Assembly (NCBI GenBank): GCA_031375105.1
Contig: JANMHJ010000046.1
Location: 124,001 to 188,000 of the forward strand
Source of the DNA: JANMDU01 sp031375105
GTDB lineage: Bacteria > Pseudomonadota > Gammaproteobacteria > Burkholderiales > Burkholderiaceae_C
Length of the DNA stretch: 64,000 nt
Reading direction: 5' to 3'
This document shows, piece by piece, positions 1 to 8,533 of this stretch (position 1 is the first letter of the stretch; every line of letters starts with the position of its first letter). Made by a program: the position numbers and the translations under genes. The notes under the pieces were generated by a model. The model saw nothing but the letters and a program-made list of their open reading frames with translations, did not search any database and had not been told where the DNA came from.

Positions 1-1
1 G

Positions 2-469
2 TATATCGATTTGGGTTTTTACGACACCATGAAAAACAAGCTGGGTGCGCCTGGCGATTTTGCGCAGGCTTATGTGATTGCGCACGAAGTCGGACACCAT
101 GTGCAAAACGTGCTGGGCACCAGCGGCAAGGTGGATGCAGTGCGTGGAAAAATCAGCGAACGCGAGCAAAATCAGCTCTCTGTGCGCTTGGAATTGCAGG
201 CCGATTGCTATGCCGGCATTTGGGTGCATTACACCGAGAAAAAATACCGCGCTCAAGGCAAGCAGTGGCTAGAAAAAGGCGACATTGAAGAAGCGATGAA
301 CGCCGCTCAGCAGATCGGCGACGATGCGCTGCAACAAAAAAGCCAAGGCCGCATCGTGCCCGACAGCTTCACGCACGGCACCAGTCAGCAGCGCATGCGT
401 TGGTTCAATCAAGGCGTTCAAACCGGCAGCGTCAAGAGCTGCGATACGTTTAGCGCCAAGCAGCTCTAA
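2..469 (+). CDS. Neutral zinc metallopeptidase, YpfJ family (3' part only)
   Basis: The reading frame is already open at base 2, so this is the C-terminal part of a gene that starts before the window. The HEXXH zinc motif is visible as AHEVGHHVQNVLG, followed by a helix-rich stretch with RLELQADCYAGIW, whose acidic residues fit the downstream zinc ligand of this family. The end, with a QQRMRWFNQG segment, matches the YpfJ/COG2321 putative neutral zinc metallopeptidases, which usually have about 290 residues and an N-terminal membrane anchor (missing here). The substrate is not known for the family. The gene ends 20 bp before maf on the same strand. Confidence 0.85.
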   Translation, partial: YIDLGFYDTMKNKLGAPGDFAQAYVIAHEVGHHVQNVLGTSGKVDAVRGKISEREQNQLSVRLELQADCYAGIWVHYTEKKYRAQGKQWLEKGDIEEAMNAAQQIGDDALQQKSQGRIVPDSFTHGTSQQRMRWFNQGVQTGSVKSCDTFSAKQL

Positions 470-489
470 TACACGCTTGCCTGACGAGT

Positions 490-1095
490 TTGCTGGTGAA
501 TTTCATTTATCTCGCTTCCCAAAGCCCGCGCCGCGCTCAGCTGCTTGATCTGCTGGGTGTGAAGTATGAATTGCTCTTGCCCGGCAATGAAGAAGATGCA
601 GAGAGCATTGAGATTGCTCTCAAAAGCGAAACGCCCAGCGCTTATGTGCAGCGGGTCACAGGGCTCAAGCTTGACGCGGCTGTGCTGCGCTTAAAGCGGC
701 GCGGTTTGCCCATAGCATCTGTTCTGTGTTCGGATACAACGGTGGCTTTGGGGCGAACGATCTATGGCAAGCCAGAAGATGAGGCAGATGCGGTGCGCAT
801 GTTGTCTGAATTAAGCGGCAAGACGCATCGGGTGTTAACGGCCTTGGCGATGCAAAGGGGCAAGCAGCGCATGCAAGCGTTGTCAGTCTCCAAAGTCACG
901 TTTGCAGAGATGACTCAAAAGCAGATTAAAGCCTATGTGGCAACTGGCGAGCCCTTGGGTAAGGCAGGTGCATACGCGATTCAGGGCAAGGCGGCGGCGC
1001 ATATCAGCCACATCCGTGGCAGCTATAGCGGCATCATGGGGCTGCCGATGCATGAGACAGCAACCATGCTGGTCAAACTCAAGCTCTTGAAATAA
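490..1095 (+). CDS. maf: Maf-like nucleoside triphosphate pyrophosphatase (dTTP/UTP type)
   Basis: Maf enzymes hydrolyse non-canonical or surplus NTPs to NMP and pyrophosphate. The N-terminal signature IYLASQSPRRAQLL and the later SDTTVALG, YGKPEDEADAVRML and LSGKTHRV segments are the hallmarks. The KAGAYAIQGKAA segment and the IMGLPM ending follow in the usual order, and the length of about 200 residues is normal. A TTG at 490 and a GTG at 496 are both possible starts; GTG gives a protein beginning MNFIYLASQSPRR and is at least as likely. No strong ribosome binding site is visible. In many betaproteobacteria maf lies directly before rng; here a Gcr gene and a small reverse gene separate them. 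Confidence 0.93.
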   Translation: MLVNFIYLASQSPRRAQLLDLLGVKYELLLPGNEEDAESIEIALKSETPSAYVQRVTGLKLDAAVLRLKRRGLPIASVLCSDTTVALGRTIYGKPEDEADAVRMLSELSGKTHRVLTALAMQRGKQRMQALSVSKVTFAEMTQKQIKAYVATGEPLGKAGAYAIQGKAAAHISHIRGSYSGIMGLPMHETATMLVKLKLLK

Positions 1096-1143
1096 AGTGC
1101 TTCTTCATATCATCACCGTGCGATTTATGGAAACCAAGCCATT

Positions 1144-3108
1144 TTGCAAAATTTAAACAGTCTTTTGAAGGGAATCAACCCTCATGCGACCTTAGCTCAG
1201 CGACATTTGTGGTTGATTGAGCTATTGGCTTGGCTGCGCGGAGACCGACAATCCGTGGCGGCCAAAGTACAAAGGCTCCATGAGTTGCTTGATGCGTTGG
1301 AGAATGACCCAGTTCAAACGCAACGCTTCAAAGAATGGTGGCAAATACTGGCCACCACGGTGGATATGACCACCTTGCTGGCAGATTTTGGTTTTGCGCC
1401 ACGTGCGGCCTTCATTAGTGAATTGGGCCAGCGCTTACGTAGAAAACTTCTTCCCGCCACACCTGAGACCACCGATGCGGCTGAGCTGTTTGAGTTGACC
1501 GTTGATCCAGAAGGAGATGCACTGTGGATGAACGCGATTGAGACCGATGATTTGCAACGCATGGCGAAGCTTTTGTATTTGCCATCGTTGATACCTGGCT
1601 TGAGCGTTTGGCAACATGAACTGCTAGACGCCATTACCTATTGCGCCAGTCAAGTGCGCTCAACAGGCTTTGCTTCTGAGGTGCGCCTTCGCCTGAGTGA
1701 GCCTGAGGGGCAGACCCGCCCTTTTCACGCGCTCGCAGCCGATGCAGAGAATTTCCGTAACGCTTTCATTGAACAAGCACGCGATCACGTCAAAGTAGAG
1801 GCATGTGCTCAGCAGCTTCGCGAGCGCTTGGAGAGTTGTCGCCAAATGGCCACAGGGGTCTACAACCATTTGGAAGAACATGGCATATCTGTCGGCTTGG
1901 TCTTTAGGCTACGACAAATGCGCATGCGCATCTTGCGGATTCGTGAGTTAATGGATTGCTTGCAAACTCAAAGCCCCGAGACCAGTGCTTTGCGCTTACT
2001 AGGGCACTTTGCCACACTGTCTGGGCAAGAACGCAGTGTGCGAGCATTGATTTCTGCGAATACTTCATTGCTGGCGGCCAAAGTTGCCGAGCGCAGTGCT
2101 GAAACAGGTGAGCACTACATTACACGCGATAGAGCGCAATACCAAGCGATGCTACGAATGGCCGCAGGCGGTGGCGCTTTTATGTCGATCACCACCTTGC
2201 TCAAATTTGTCCTAGGCGGCTTAGTTGTTTCTGCATTTTGGGCGGGATTGTTTGCTGGCATGAACTATGCGCTGAGCTTCGTCATCATTCATCTGCTTCA
2301 TTGGACAGTTGCCACCAAACAACCCGCCATGACGGCTCCCGCCATGGCTGCCAAGCTCAAAGACATTGAAAGGCCTGGCGCATTGGATGATTTTGTTGAT
2401 GAGGTGACGCATTTGGTACGCTCTCAGATGGCTGCTGTGGCTGGAAATTTGGCCCTTGTGATCCCTTGCGTATTAGTCGTCTGTGGAATATGGTGGCTGC
2501 TCAGCGGCAAGTCTGTGATAGATGCTGCGCAAGCGGCTTATGTGCTTAACTCGCTCTCATTGCTTGGGCCAATGGCCTTGTTTGCTGCTTTCACGGGGGT
2601 GCTGTTGTTTGCCTCAAGCATCATTGCAGGATGGGTAGAAAATTGGTTTGTCTTGCATCGGCTCGATTCTGCGCTGCGGTACAACCCGCGGATCACGCAT
2701 GCATTGGGCAATGAGAGGGCAGCACGCTGGGCAGTGTTCTGGCGCAAAAACATTTCTGGATTTGCTGCCAATATTTCGCTTGGCCTGATGCTCGGACTGA
2801 TTCCTGCCTTTGCGAGTTTCTTTGGTTTGGGGCTGGAAGTTCGTCATGTGACTTTGTCAGCCGGGCAAATTGCCGCTGCCGTCGCTTCGTTGGGGTTGGC
2901 TGCATTTCAGTTGCCAGTGTTGTGGTGGTGTATCGCAGCTATTCCTGTGATGGGATTTTTGAATTTGGCGGTAAGCTTTTATTTGGCCTTTAGGGTCGCA
3001 TTGTCTGCACACAACATCAGTTTGACAGACCGCAAGCGCATCAGCAGCGCTATCTGGGCAAGACTGCGCTCGCAGCCGCTCTCATTCTTTTTACCAAAAG
3101 GCGCTTGA
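1144..3108 (+). CDS. Gcr-type site-specific recombinase family membrane protein
   Basis: This 654-residue protein matches the family annotated as site-specific recombinase Gcr, named from a Neisseria pilin-variation gene. The N-terminal half (about 1-340) is soluble and helical. The C-terminal half has several hydrophobic segments, around residues 355-385, 430-455, 475-500, 545-570 and 590-620, so it is an inner-membrane protein. A true recombinase activity is doubtful for a polytopic membrane protein, and I see no serine or tyrosine recombinase motif. The only in-frame start near the 5' end is TTG at 1144. It follows maf by 48 bp in the same direction and may be co-transcribed. Confidence 0.8.
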   Translation: MQNLNSLLKGINPHATLAQRHLWLIELLAWLRGDRQSVAAKVQRLHELLDALENDPVQTQRFKEWWQILATTVDMTTLLADFGFAPRAAFISELGQRLRRKLLPATPETTDAAELFELTVDPEGDALWMNAIETDDLQRMAKLLYLPSLIPGLSVWQHELLDAITYCASQVRSTGFASEVRLRLSEPEGQTRPFHALAADAENFRNAFIEQARDHVKVEACAQQLRERLESCRQMATGVYNHLEEHGISVGLVFRLRQMRMRILRIRELMDCLQTQSPETSALRLLGHFATLSGQERSVRALISANTSLLAAKVAERSAETGEHYITRDRAQYQAMLRMAAGGGAFMSITTLLKFVLGGLVVSAFWAGLFAGMNYALSFVIIHLLHWTVATKQPAMTAPAMAAKLKDIERPGALDDFVDEVTHLVRSQMAAVAGNLALVIPCVLVVCGIWWLLSGKSVIDAAQAAYVLNSLSLLGPMALFAAFTGVLLFASSIIAGWVENWFVLHRLDSALRYNPRITHALGNERAARWAVFWRKNISGFAANISLGLMLGLIPAFASFFGLGLEVRHVTLSAGQIAAAVASLGLAAFQLPVLWWCIAAIPVMGFLNLAVSFYLAFRVALSAHNISLTDRKRISSAIWARLRSQPLSFFLPKGA

Positions 3109-3122
3109 AACTGAGCCATAGA

Positions 3123-3524
3123 TTACTTTGGTCGAGGCCGCTTCAAAGTGGGTTGCACAGCCTGTAACCGGCCTGATCGCAACTCAGCCACGGTTTGTGC
3201 AACCGCCAAAGCGACGTTGCGTATTTCTGCTTGCAAGAGCAAATCTAGATCAAAGGCATCGTAACTGCGCCTCGTCGATGCTTTTCTTGGTTGCATCCAT
3301 TCACTAGAAAGCAAAAAATTGGGATCTGAATAGCCAGCTCCTGCTTTCTGAGTGAAAGGTGCTTTTCTACCTTCTGTGTAGGCGAGCCATGCAATGTTTT
3401 CCAATCGGTCCAGTGCAGGAGATTCAGCAAGATAGGCAGGATCTAAATAGCTGGCTTGAAATCGCTTGCTGAAAACATTGCACGTAAACATGGCGGGTGC
3501 TTGGCCTATGCGTATTTTTATCAT
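3123..3524 (-). CDS. Small protein, possibly a shortened flavodoxin-family NAD(P)H oxidoreductase
   Basis: The product has 133 residues. Residues about 30-75 (DRLENIAWLAYTEGRKAP, then KAGAGYSDPNFLLSSEW) recall the N-terminal extension of some proteobacterial flavodoxin-family oxidoreductases. The tail AEIRNVALAVAQTVAELRSG recalls the C-terminal helix of the same proteins. The flavin-binding fold that should lie between is absent, so this could be an internally deleted relic or a small stand-alone relative. It is convergent with the Gcr gene (14 bp gap) and its start lies about 150 bp from that of rng, on the other strand. The family call is from memory and weak. Confidence 0.45.
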   Translation of the reverse strand: MIKIRIGQAPAMFTCNVFSKRFQASYLDPAYLAESPALDRLENIAWLAYTEGRKAPFTQKAGAGYSDPNFLLSSEWMQPRKASTRRSYDAFDLDLLLQAEIRNVALAVAQTVAELRSGRLQAVQPTLKRPRPK

Positions 3525-3670
3525 GATGAGCCTTTGGTCGAGTCGTCACACTTTATAAGACGCTATTCTTGCCTGCTGTCAGCAGGCCACCTTTTTGCGC
3601 TGTAAGACAAATCCCCGTGGCGGGCATGTTCATAATGCGTGCTGCCCTACTTCTTTTTTGCGTAACTTTT

Positions 3671-5182
3671 ATGACCATGCAACACGACATTCTTATCAAC
3701 TGGAGCCCCCAAGAAACCCGTGTGGCCGTTATCGAACATGGTGCTGTGCAGGAGTTGCACATTGAGCGCAGCTTGGAGCGCGGTTTGGTGGGTAATGTGT
3801 ATTTGGGTAAGGTGGCGCGGGTGCTACCGGGCATGCAATCGGCTTTTATCGATATGGGGCTGGAGCGGGCGGCGTTTTTGCATGTGGCGGATTTAGCCAA
3901 CGCAGTTCATGCGCGTTATGCAGACAATACGCCACGCAGTGCGCAGGGTGCTGCGCCTGTGTTGCCGATTGAAAAGCAAGTATTTGAAGGTCAAGCCTTG
4001 ATGGTGCAGGTGATCAAGGATCCAATTGGCTCCAAAGGTGCGCGGCTGTCAAGTCAGATCAGTTTGGCTGGGCGGCAACTTGTTTTTTTGCCGCAAGACG
4101 ATCACATCGGTATTTCGCAAAAAATCTCACCTGAGCAGCGCGAGAGCCTGCGAGCGCGTGTGCAAAAGCTGTGGGAAACACATTCTGCGCAAGAGCAGTT
4201 CAAGGGTGGAGGTTTTATTTTGCGCACCAATGCCGAAGAGGCTAGCGATGCCGAGTTGCAAGACGACATGGTTTACTTGCTCAAAACTTGGCAGCGCATC
4301 AAGCTAAGTGCTACAAAGTTACCATCACAATCTTTACTCCATACCGATGCCAATCTCTTGCAGCGCGTCTTGCGTGATATGGCCAACGAAGAGACGCAAA
4401 CCATTCGCATTGATTCGCGTGAGCAGTTCAACACGCTGATGGATTACGGCAACGAATTCATGCCGCATGCCGCTGCCAAATTGCAGCTCTACAAAGGCGA
4501 GCGGCCAATTTTTGATTTGTTCAATGTGGACGAAGAGGTGGCCAAAGCGATGGAGCGGCGCGTGGAATTGAAATCGGGCGGCTATTTGATCATCGACCAG
4601 ACCGAGGCGCTGACCACGATTGATGTGAATACGGGCGGTTTTGTAGGCGCGCGCAATTTTGACGACACGATCTTTAAAACCAATCTTGAGGCAGCTGGCG
4701 CGATGGCACGCCAGCTGCGTCTGCGCAATCTGGGTGGCGTGATCATTGCCGATTTCATCGACATGCTTCGCCCAGAGCACCGCGAGCAGGTGCTGGCAGA
4801 GCTCAACAAGCAGCTCGCCCGAGACCGCACGAAGACCAAAGCGGGCACGTTTTCCCCGCTCGGCTTGGTCGAAATGACGCGCAAACGCACTCGTGAATCT
4901 CTCGCCCACATACTTTGCGAGCCCTGCCCGGCCTGCCAGGGAAAGGGGAGCGTCAAAACGCCGCGCTCGGTGGCCTACGACATCCTGCGCGAGATTTTGC
5001 GCGAAGCGCGGCAGTTCAATCCCAAAGAATTTCGTGTGATCGCCGCGCCACAGGTGATTGAACTGTTCCTGGATGAAGAAAGCCAGCACTTGGCTGGCCT
5101 GTCTGACTTCATCGGCAAACCGATTTCTCTGCACTCAGAGAGCACGATAGTGCAGGAGCATTACGACATCGTATTGATGTGA
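3671..5182 (+). CDS. rng: Ribonuclease G
   Basis: RNase G is an endoribonuclease of the RNase E/G family. It trims the 5' end of 16S rRNA and takes part in mRNA decay, preferring 5'-monophosphorylated RNA. The start at ATG 3671 (or ATG 3677) gives MTMQHDILINWSPQETRVAV. The S1-like domain follows, with GNVYLGKVARVLPGMQSAF, then the DNase I-like catalytic part with TIDVNTGGFVG and DFIDML, and the zinc-link cysteines in CEPCPACQGKG. The length of about 503 residues is that of RNase G; the long C-terminal scaffold of RNase E is absent. The frame is open upstream to 3569, but homology does not support that extension. Confidence 0.95.
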   Translation: MTMQHDILINWSPQETRVAVIEHGAVQELHIERSLERGLVGNVYLGKVARVLPGMQSAFIDMGLERAAFLHVADLANAVHARYADNTPRSAQGAAPVLPIEKQVFEGQALMVQVIKDPIGSKGARLSSQISLAGRQLVFLPQDDHIGISQKISPEQRESLRARVQKLWETHSAQEQFKGGGFILRTNAEEASDAELQDDMVYLLKTWQRIKLSATKLPSQSLLHTDANLLQRVLRDMANEETQTIRIDSREQFNTLMDYGNEFMPHAAAKLQLYKGERPIFDLFNVDEEVAKAMERRVELKSGGYLIIDQTEALTTIDVNTGGFVGARNFDDTIFKTNLEAAGAMARQLRLRNLGGVIIADFIDMLRPEHREQVLAELNKQLARDRTKTKAGTFSPLGLVEMTRKRTRESLAHILCEPCPACQGKGSVKTPRSVAYDILREILREARQFNPKEFRVIAAPQVIELFLDEESQHLAGLSDFIGKPISLHSESTIVQEHYDIVLM

Positions 5183-5197
5183 AGTTCATGATGGATT

Positions 5198-5222
5198 GAG
5201 TGCTATTAAATAAATAGCACAC
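5198..5222 (+). repeat. Palindromic element, partial copy A
   Basis: This is only the terminal palindrome (GTGCTATTAAATAAATAGCAC) of the dispersed element described in the findings. It lies between the convergent rng and GlcG/HbpS-like genes, where it may act as a weak hairpin. Confidence 0.65.
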
Positions 5223-5236
5223 TATGCAGGAAATAT

Positions 5237-5246
5237 GGGGGGGGGG
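5237..5246. repeat. Tract of ten G
   Basis: A run of ten G residues sits in the gap between two convergent genes. A homopolymer this long is prone to slippage or sequencing error, but no open frame crosses it, so phase variation of a protein is not indicated. Confidence 0.8.
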
Positions 5247-5304
5247 ATGCCGTTTTTTCTTAAAATTGCGACCTACGACCGCCCTCGCAACCGAACAACC
5301 GAGG

Positions 5305-5712
5305 TCACAGTCCAAGTGCTGCGATGCCTGCCTTGGCAATCTGCGCATCTTCTGTCGATTTCACGCCACTCACGCCCACTGCGCCAATAACCTGACCGTC
5401 TTTCACGATCGGCACGCCGCCTTCCAGCATGCCTTCAAGCAAAGGTGCGCTCAAGAAACTCGTGCGGCCTTGGTTGATGATGTCTTCATAAATTTTGCTC
5501 TCACGACGACCCAGAGCAGCAGTGTGAGCTTTCGCGGGCGCGATGTGGGAGGAAATCGCCGCCACGCCGTCTAGGCGCTGTAGGCCGAGCAAATGACCAC
5601 CATCGTCTACCACGGCAATCGTCACCGCCCAGTTGTTTTTGTGGGCTTCTGCCTCGCAGGCTGCGAGGATGGTTTTTACGTCAGCCGCTTCGAGCATGAA
5701 TTTGGTTTTCAT
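5305..5712 (-). CDS. GlcG/HbpS-like protein (DUF336 family)
   Basis: This 135-residue protein has the family pattern throughout. It begins with a helical N-terminus, then the VTIAVVDDGGHLLGLQRLDG strand-turn and a KAHTAALGRRES helix. A glycine-rich end follows, VPIVKDGQVIGAVGVSG. The family includes GlcG from glycolate operons and HbpS, an extracellular haem-binding sensor protein of Streptomyces. No signal peptide is visible, so a cytoplasmic location is likely. No glycolate oxidase genes are nearby, and the true ligand is unknown. It is convergent with rng and has 200 bp of upstream DNA before the Bax-inhibitor gene. Confidence 0.85.
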   Translation of the reverse strand: MKTKFMLEAADVKTILAACEAEAHKNNWAVTIAVVDDGGHLLGLQRLDGVAAISSHIAPAKAHTAALGRRESKIYEDIINQGRTSFLSAPLLEGMLEGGVPIVKDGQVIGAVGVSGVKSTEDAQIAKAGIAALGL

Positions 5713-5914
5713 CGGGGATTCCAGTTGTGTCTAAGATGTCAAAGAACATGAGCATAACCGCTGGTTGGCTGGGCTTTGGGCGGCTTGAAGTCAAAAGAAT
5801 CCATACAAAAAGTAGGAGACAAGGCCTCAAATCGCAGTTATCACACTTGAAGGCGCTTTTATTTTAAAATATTGCCACGCTGCATGTTTCATAGCAGTTT
5901 GAAGGAGTATTTTC

Positions 5915-6601
5915 ATGAGTGAGCAAATTGTTCTGCAACCTGGCATGGCGTTGGGATCTGCTGAGCGCAATCGCGTTTTGCGCAATACCTATTGGCTTTT
6001 AGCGCTGAGCCTTCTACCGACCGTGTTGGGCGCTTGGCTAGGCGTGGCCACTGGTATTACCAAGGGCTTGACGGGTTTCATGGGTTTGGCAGTCTTCTTG
6101 GGTGGTGCGTTTGCGTTCATTTACGCGATTGAAAAGACGAAGAATTCAGCCATGGGCGTGCCCGTGTTGCTGGCCTTCACTTTTTTCATGGGCCTGATGC
6201 TTGCGCGCCTGCTCTCGATGGTCTTGGGCTTTAAAAACGGCAGCGAACTGATCATGACCGCGTTTGCTGGCACGGCAGGCATCTTCTTCGTCATGGCATC
6301 TGTTGCCAGTGTGATCAAGCGTGATATTTCTGGTATGGGCAAATGGCTCTTCGTTGGTGCGTTGGCTGTGATGGTTGGCGGCATCATCAATGTGTTCATC
6401 GGTTCGACCATCGGTATGGCCGTGATCAGTGTGATGTGTATTGGCATTTTCTCAGCCTACATGCTCTATGACCTCAAGCAGATCATGGACGGCGGTGAGA
6501 CCAACTACATCAGCGCCACTTTGGCTCTGTACATGGACATTTTTAATGTTTTCCAAAGCTTGCTTGCATTGCTCGGCATCTTTGGCGGCGACCGTGAATG
6601 A
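5915..6601 (+). CDS. Bax inhibitor-1 / YccA family inner-membrane protein
   Basis: This 228-residue protein has about seven hydrophobic segments (near residues 25-45, 50-70, 80-103, 108-130, 140-160, 165-185 and 203-222). The C-terminal pattern AYMLYDLKQIMDGGETNYISA is the BI-1 signature with its conserved aspartate. The E. coli relative YccA modulates the FtsH protease, and other members act as pH-sensitive calcium leak channels; which applies here cannot be told. The start ATG 5915 has a good ribosome binding site (GAAGGAG). A plausible promoter lies upstream: TTGAAG at 5847, a 17-base spacer, and an AT-rich -10. The gene ends at a bidirectional terminator. Confidence 0.9.
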   Translation: MSEQIVLQPGMALGSAERNRVLRNTYWLLALSLLPTVLGAWLGVATGITKGLTGFMGLAVFLGGAFAFIYAIEKTKNSAMGVPVLLAFTFFMGLMLARLLSMVLGFKNGSELIMTAFAGTAGIFFVMASVASVIKRDISGMGKWLFVGALAVMVGGIINVFIGSTIGMAVISVMCIGIFSAYMLYDLKQIMDGGETNYISATLALYMDIFNVFQSLLALLGIFGGDRE

Positions 6602-6620
6602 CGGCTTCTTGAAGCAGACA

Positions 6621-6650
6621 TGAAAAAAGCGCCCGAGGGCGCTTTTTTCA
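6621..6650. terminator. Bidirectional rho-independent terminator
   Basis: A GC stem (GCGCCC / GGGCGC, two-base loop) is flanked by A6 on the left and T6 on the right. It can therefore stop transcription from the Bax-inhibitor gene on the plus strand and from the convergent lipoprotein gene on the minus strand. Confidence 0.9.
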
Positions 6651-6670
6651 TGAGACAAAATCCGTGAGGA

Positions 6671-7048
6671 TTATTTCTTTGGCTCAACAGCCTTCTTGGC
6701 AGCGTCAGCAGCAGCACCGGCGGCAGCACCAGCAGCAGCTTTAGCAGCATCAGCAGCGCCTGCGCCTGCAGCCACAGCACCTTTGGCAGCGTCAGCAGCA
6801 GCACCGACAGCGGCACCAGCAGCGGCACCAGCAGCTGAAGCAGCGCCAGCAGCTGCGGTAGCGGCACCAGCAGCAGCGGAAGCAGCGCCAGCAGCAGCTG
6901 AAGCAGCTCCAGCTGCGGCTTCAGCCACAGGAGCTGGGGCAGCTGCGGGTGCAGCGGGAGCTGGTGCAGGAGCAGCAGCTTCTTTTTTGCCGCAAGCGGC
7001 AAGAGCCATGGCAGCCATCAACGAGGCCAAAACGAGGGTCTTTTTCAT
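6671..7048 (-). CDS. Small Ala/Pro/Gly-rich lipoprotein
   Basis: This 125-residue protein has a lipoprotein signal (MKKTLVLASLMAAMALAAC), with the lipobox LAAC and a lipidated Cys at residue 19. The mature part starts GKKE, continues with a Pro-Ala stretch (about 25-45), then a long run of AA(G/S)AA repeats up to a Lys-rich end (KKAVEPKK). No folded domain can be seen. By analogy with other Ala-rich lipoproteins it may form a helix or act as a spacer between membrane and cell wall, the Lys tail perhaps resembling the Braun lipoprotein end; this is inference. The long opposite-strand frame is a by-product of GC-rich repeats. Confidence 0.8.
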   Translation of the reverse strand: MKKTLVLASLMAAMALAACGKKEAAAPAPAPAAPAAAPAPVAEAAAGAASAAAGAASAAAGAATAAAGAASAAGAAAGAAVGAAADAAKGAVAAGAGAADAAKAAAGAAAGAAADAAKKAVEPKK

Positions 7049-7333
7049 TGGAAGTCCTTATAGGGTAGATGAGAAAACAATTTCCGGAAATTGTCAAAGC
7101 TGCAAAAGCCTTGACGCTAGCAAGGCCGGCTCGCGCCAGCCTTGCGGGTTGCACACAAGGCACTCGAGCTCCCTGCACACAACCCAGAATTATAGCCCGT
7201 TACAGGGGCACTTTGCAAAAAAACGTAGCAAACATGCCAGCGTGTATGCGCTTGGTGAGCGAGCACTTGGCTTGGCTTAAACTTGGGGGGTCTTGTTTGC
7301 GTCGTTAAGGCGCTTTAGTATGTTGGTTTTTCC

Positions 7334-8341
7334 TTGCTCACTTCCACTCGCCCACCTACCGAGCCAGCCGACGCACTGCTGGCACTGATCTCTGAAGATA
7401 TGGCTCGCGTTGATGCCGTGATCGCGCAGCGTTTGGCCTCGGAAGTGCCCTTGGTCGGCCAAATCAGCAACTACATTATTTCAGCGGGTGGCAAGCGGTT
7501 GCGCCCAGCCTTGTTGTTGCTTATGAGCGGTGCATTAGGCTACACGCAGTCACACAAATACCAGTTGGCAGCTGTTGTGGAGTTTGTTCACACCGCCACA
7601 CTGTTGCATGATGATGTGGTTGATGAATCTACATTGCGCCGTGGGCGACCGACGGCAAATGAATCCTTTGGCAACGCTGCCAGTGTGTTGGTGGGCGATT
7701 TTCTGTATTCACGCGCGTTTCAGATGATGGTCGAGTGCGGGTCTATGCGTGTGATGTCCATCCTGTCCGAGGCGACCAATGTGATCGCCGAAGGCGAGGT
7801 ATTGCAACTGATGAATATGCACGATGCCTCGCTCAATGAGGCGGCCTACCTGCGCGTCATCCGTTCCAAAACAGCCAAGCTGTTTGAAGCCAGCGCTCGA
7901 TTGGCTGCGGTATTGGCAGGCAGCGATACAGCCACAGAAGAGGCCTGTGCCAGCTATGGCCAAGCCTTGGGCACTGCTTTTCAGGTCATAGATGATGCTT
8001 TGGATTACGAGGGCGACACATCACGCATGGGTAAAAACTTGGGCGATGATTTGCGTGAGGGCAAAGTTACCTTGCCGTTGATCGTGGCCATGCAGCGCGC
8101 ATCCCCAGCTGATGCAGCTCTGATTCGACAAGCCATCGAACAACCCGAAGCAAATCGTTTGACCCAGCAACTCGATGCCATTATGGCCGTGATTGGGCGA
8201 ACCCAGGCGCTGGAAGCCACCCATGCTGCTGCACGAGCAGAAGCTGATCGAGCCGTGACCTCCCTCCGGCCGCTGCCGGAGTCAATTTACAAGCGCGCTT
8301 TACTCAAGTTAGCGCATCAATCGGTCACGCGTACCGCTTGA
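7334..8341 (+). CDS. ispB: Octaprenyl (polyprenyl) diphosphate synthase
   Basis: This trans-prenyltransferase extends farnesyl diphosphate with isopentenyl units to make the ubiquinone side chain. Both Asp-rich motifs are present: LLHDDVVDES (about residue 90) and QVIDDALDY (about 218). So are GGKRLRPAL near residue 55 and SKTAKLFEAS. The length of 335 residues fits. The start is TTG at 7334 if the N-terminus matches the family; the next choice is ATG 7399, which would begin MARVDAVIAQ. A possible promoter (TTGTTT at 7293, 17 bases, TAGTAT at 7316) sits very close to the TTG. The usual neighbours rplU-rpmA-obg are not in the adjacent DNA. Confidence 0.94.
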   Translation: MLTSTRPPTEPADALLALISEDMARVDAVIAQRLASEVPLVGQISNYIISAGGKRLRPALLLLMSGALGYTQSHKYQLAAVVEFVHTATLLHDDVVDESTLRRGRPTANESFGNAASVLVGDFLYSRAFQMMVECGSMRVMSILSEATNVIAEGEVLQLMNMHDASLNEAAYLRVIRSKTAKLFEASARLAAVLAGSDTATEEACASYGQALGTAFQVIDDALDYEGDTSRMGKNLGDDLREGKVTLPLIVAMQRASPADAALIRQAIEQPEANRLTQQLDAIMAVIGRTQALEATHAAARAEADRAVTSLRPLPESIYKRALLKLAHQSVTRTA

Positions 8342-8533
8342 ATGCCTCGCAGTGTGTGCACTTTGGTATGTCGTTAAGCTCCCGAAGCGGGTTCGTTTTG
8401 TCTCATCTTTGCCGTTTTGTGCTGTATTTGGCATAACAAGCTTGGGCCTTGTGCTTGATGTGGTGTATTCTCGGGGATGTATGCCTGATCAGCAGCCCGC
8501 ATTCTTGGGTGGCTCAGGCGGCATTCACTGACT

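Noticed and set aside
4334..5134. A 266-codon frame on the minus strand inside rng
   Set aside because: It lies wholly within the well-supported RNase G gene and its translation shows no domain pattern.
5237..5246. Phase-variable G tract
   Set aside because: It lies between two gene ends, and no frame or promoter is switched by a length change.
6696..7280. Long frame opposite the Ala-rich lipoprotein gene
   Set aside because: It is another Ala-rich translation of the same GC-rich repeats. The minus-strand reading has a proper lipoprotein signal and terminator, this one has no start signals.
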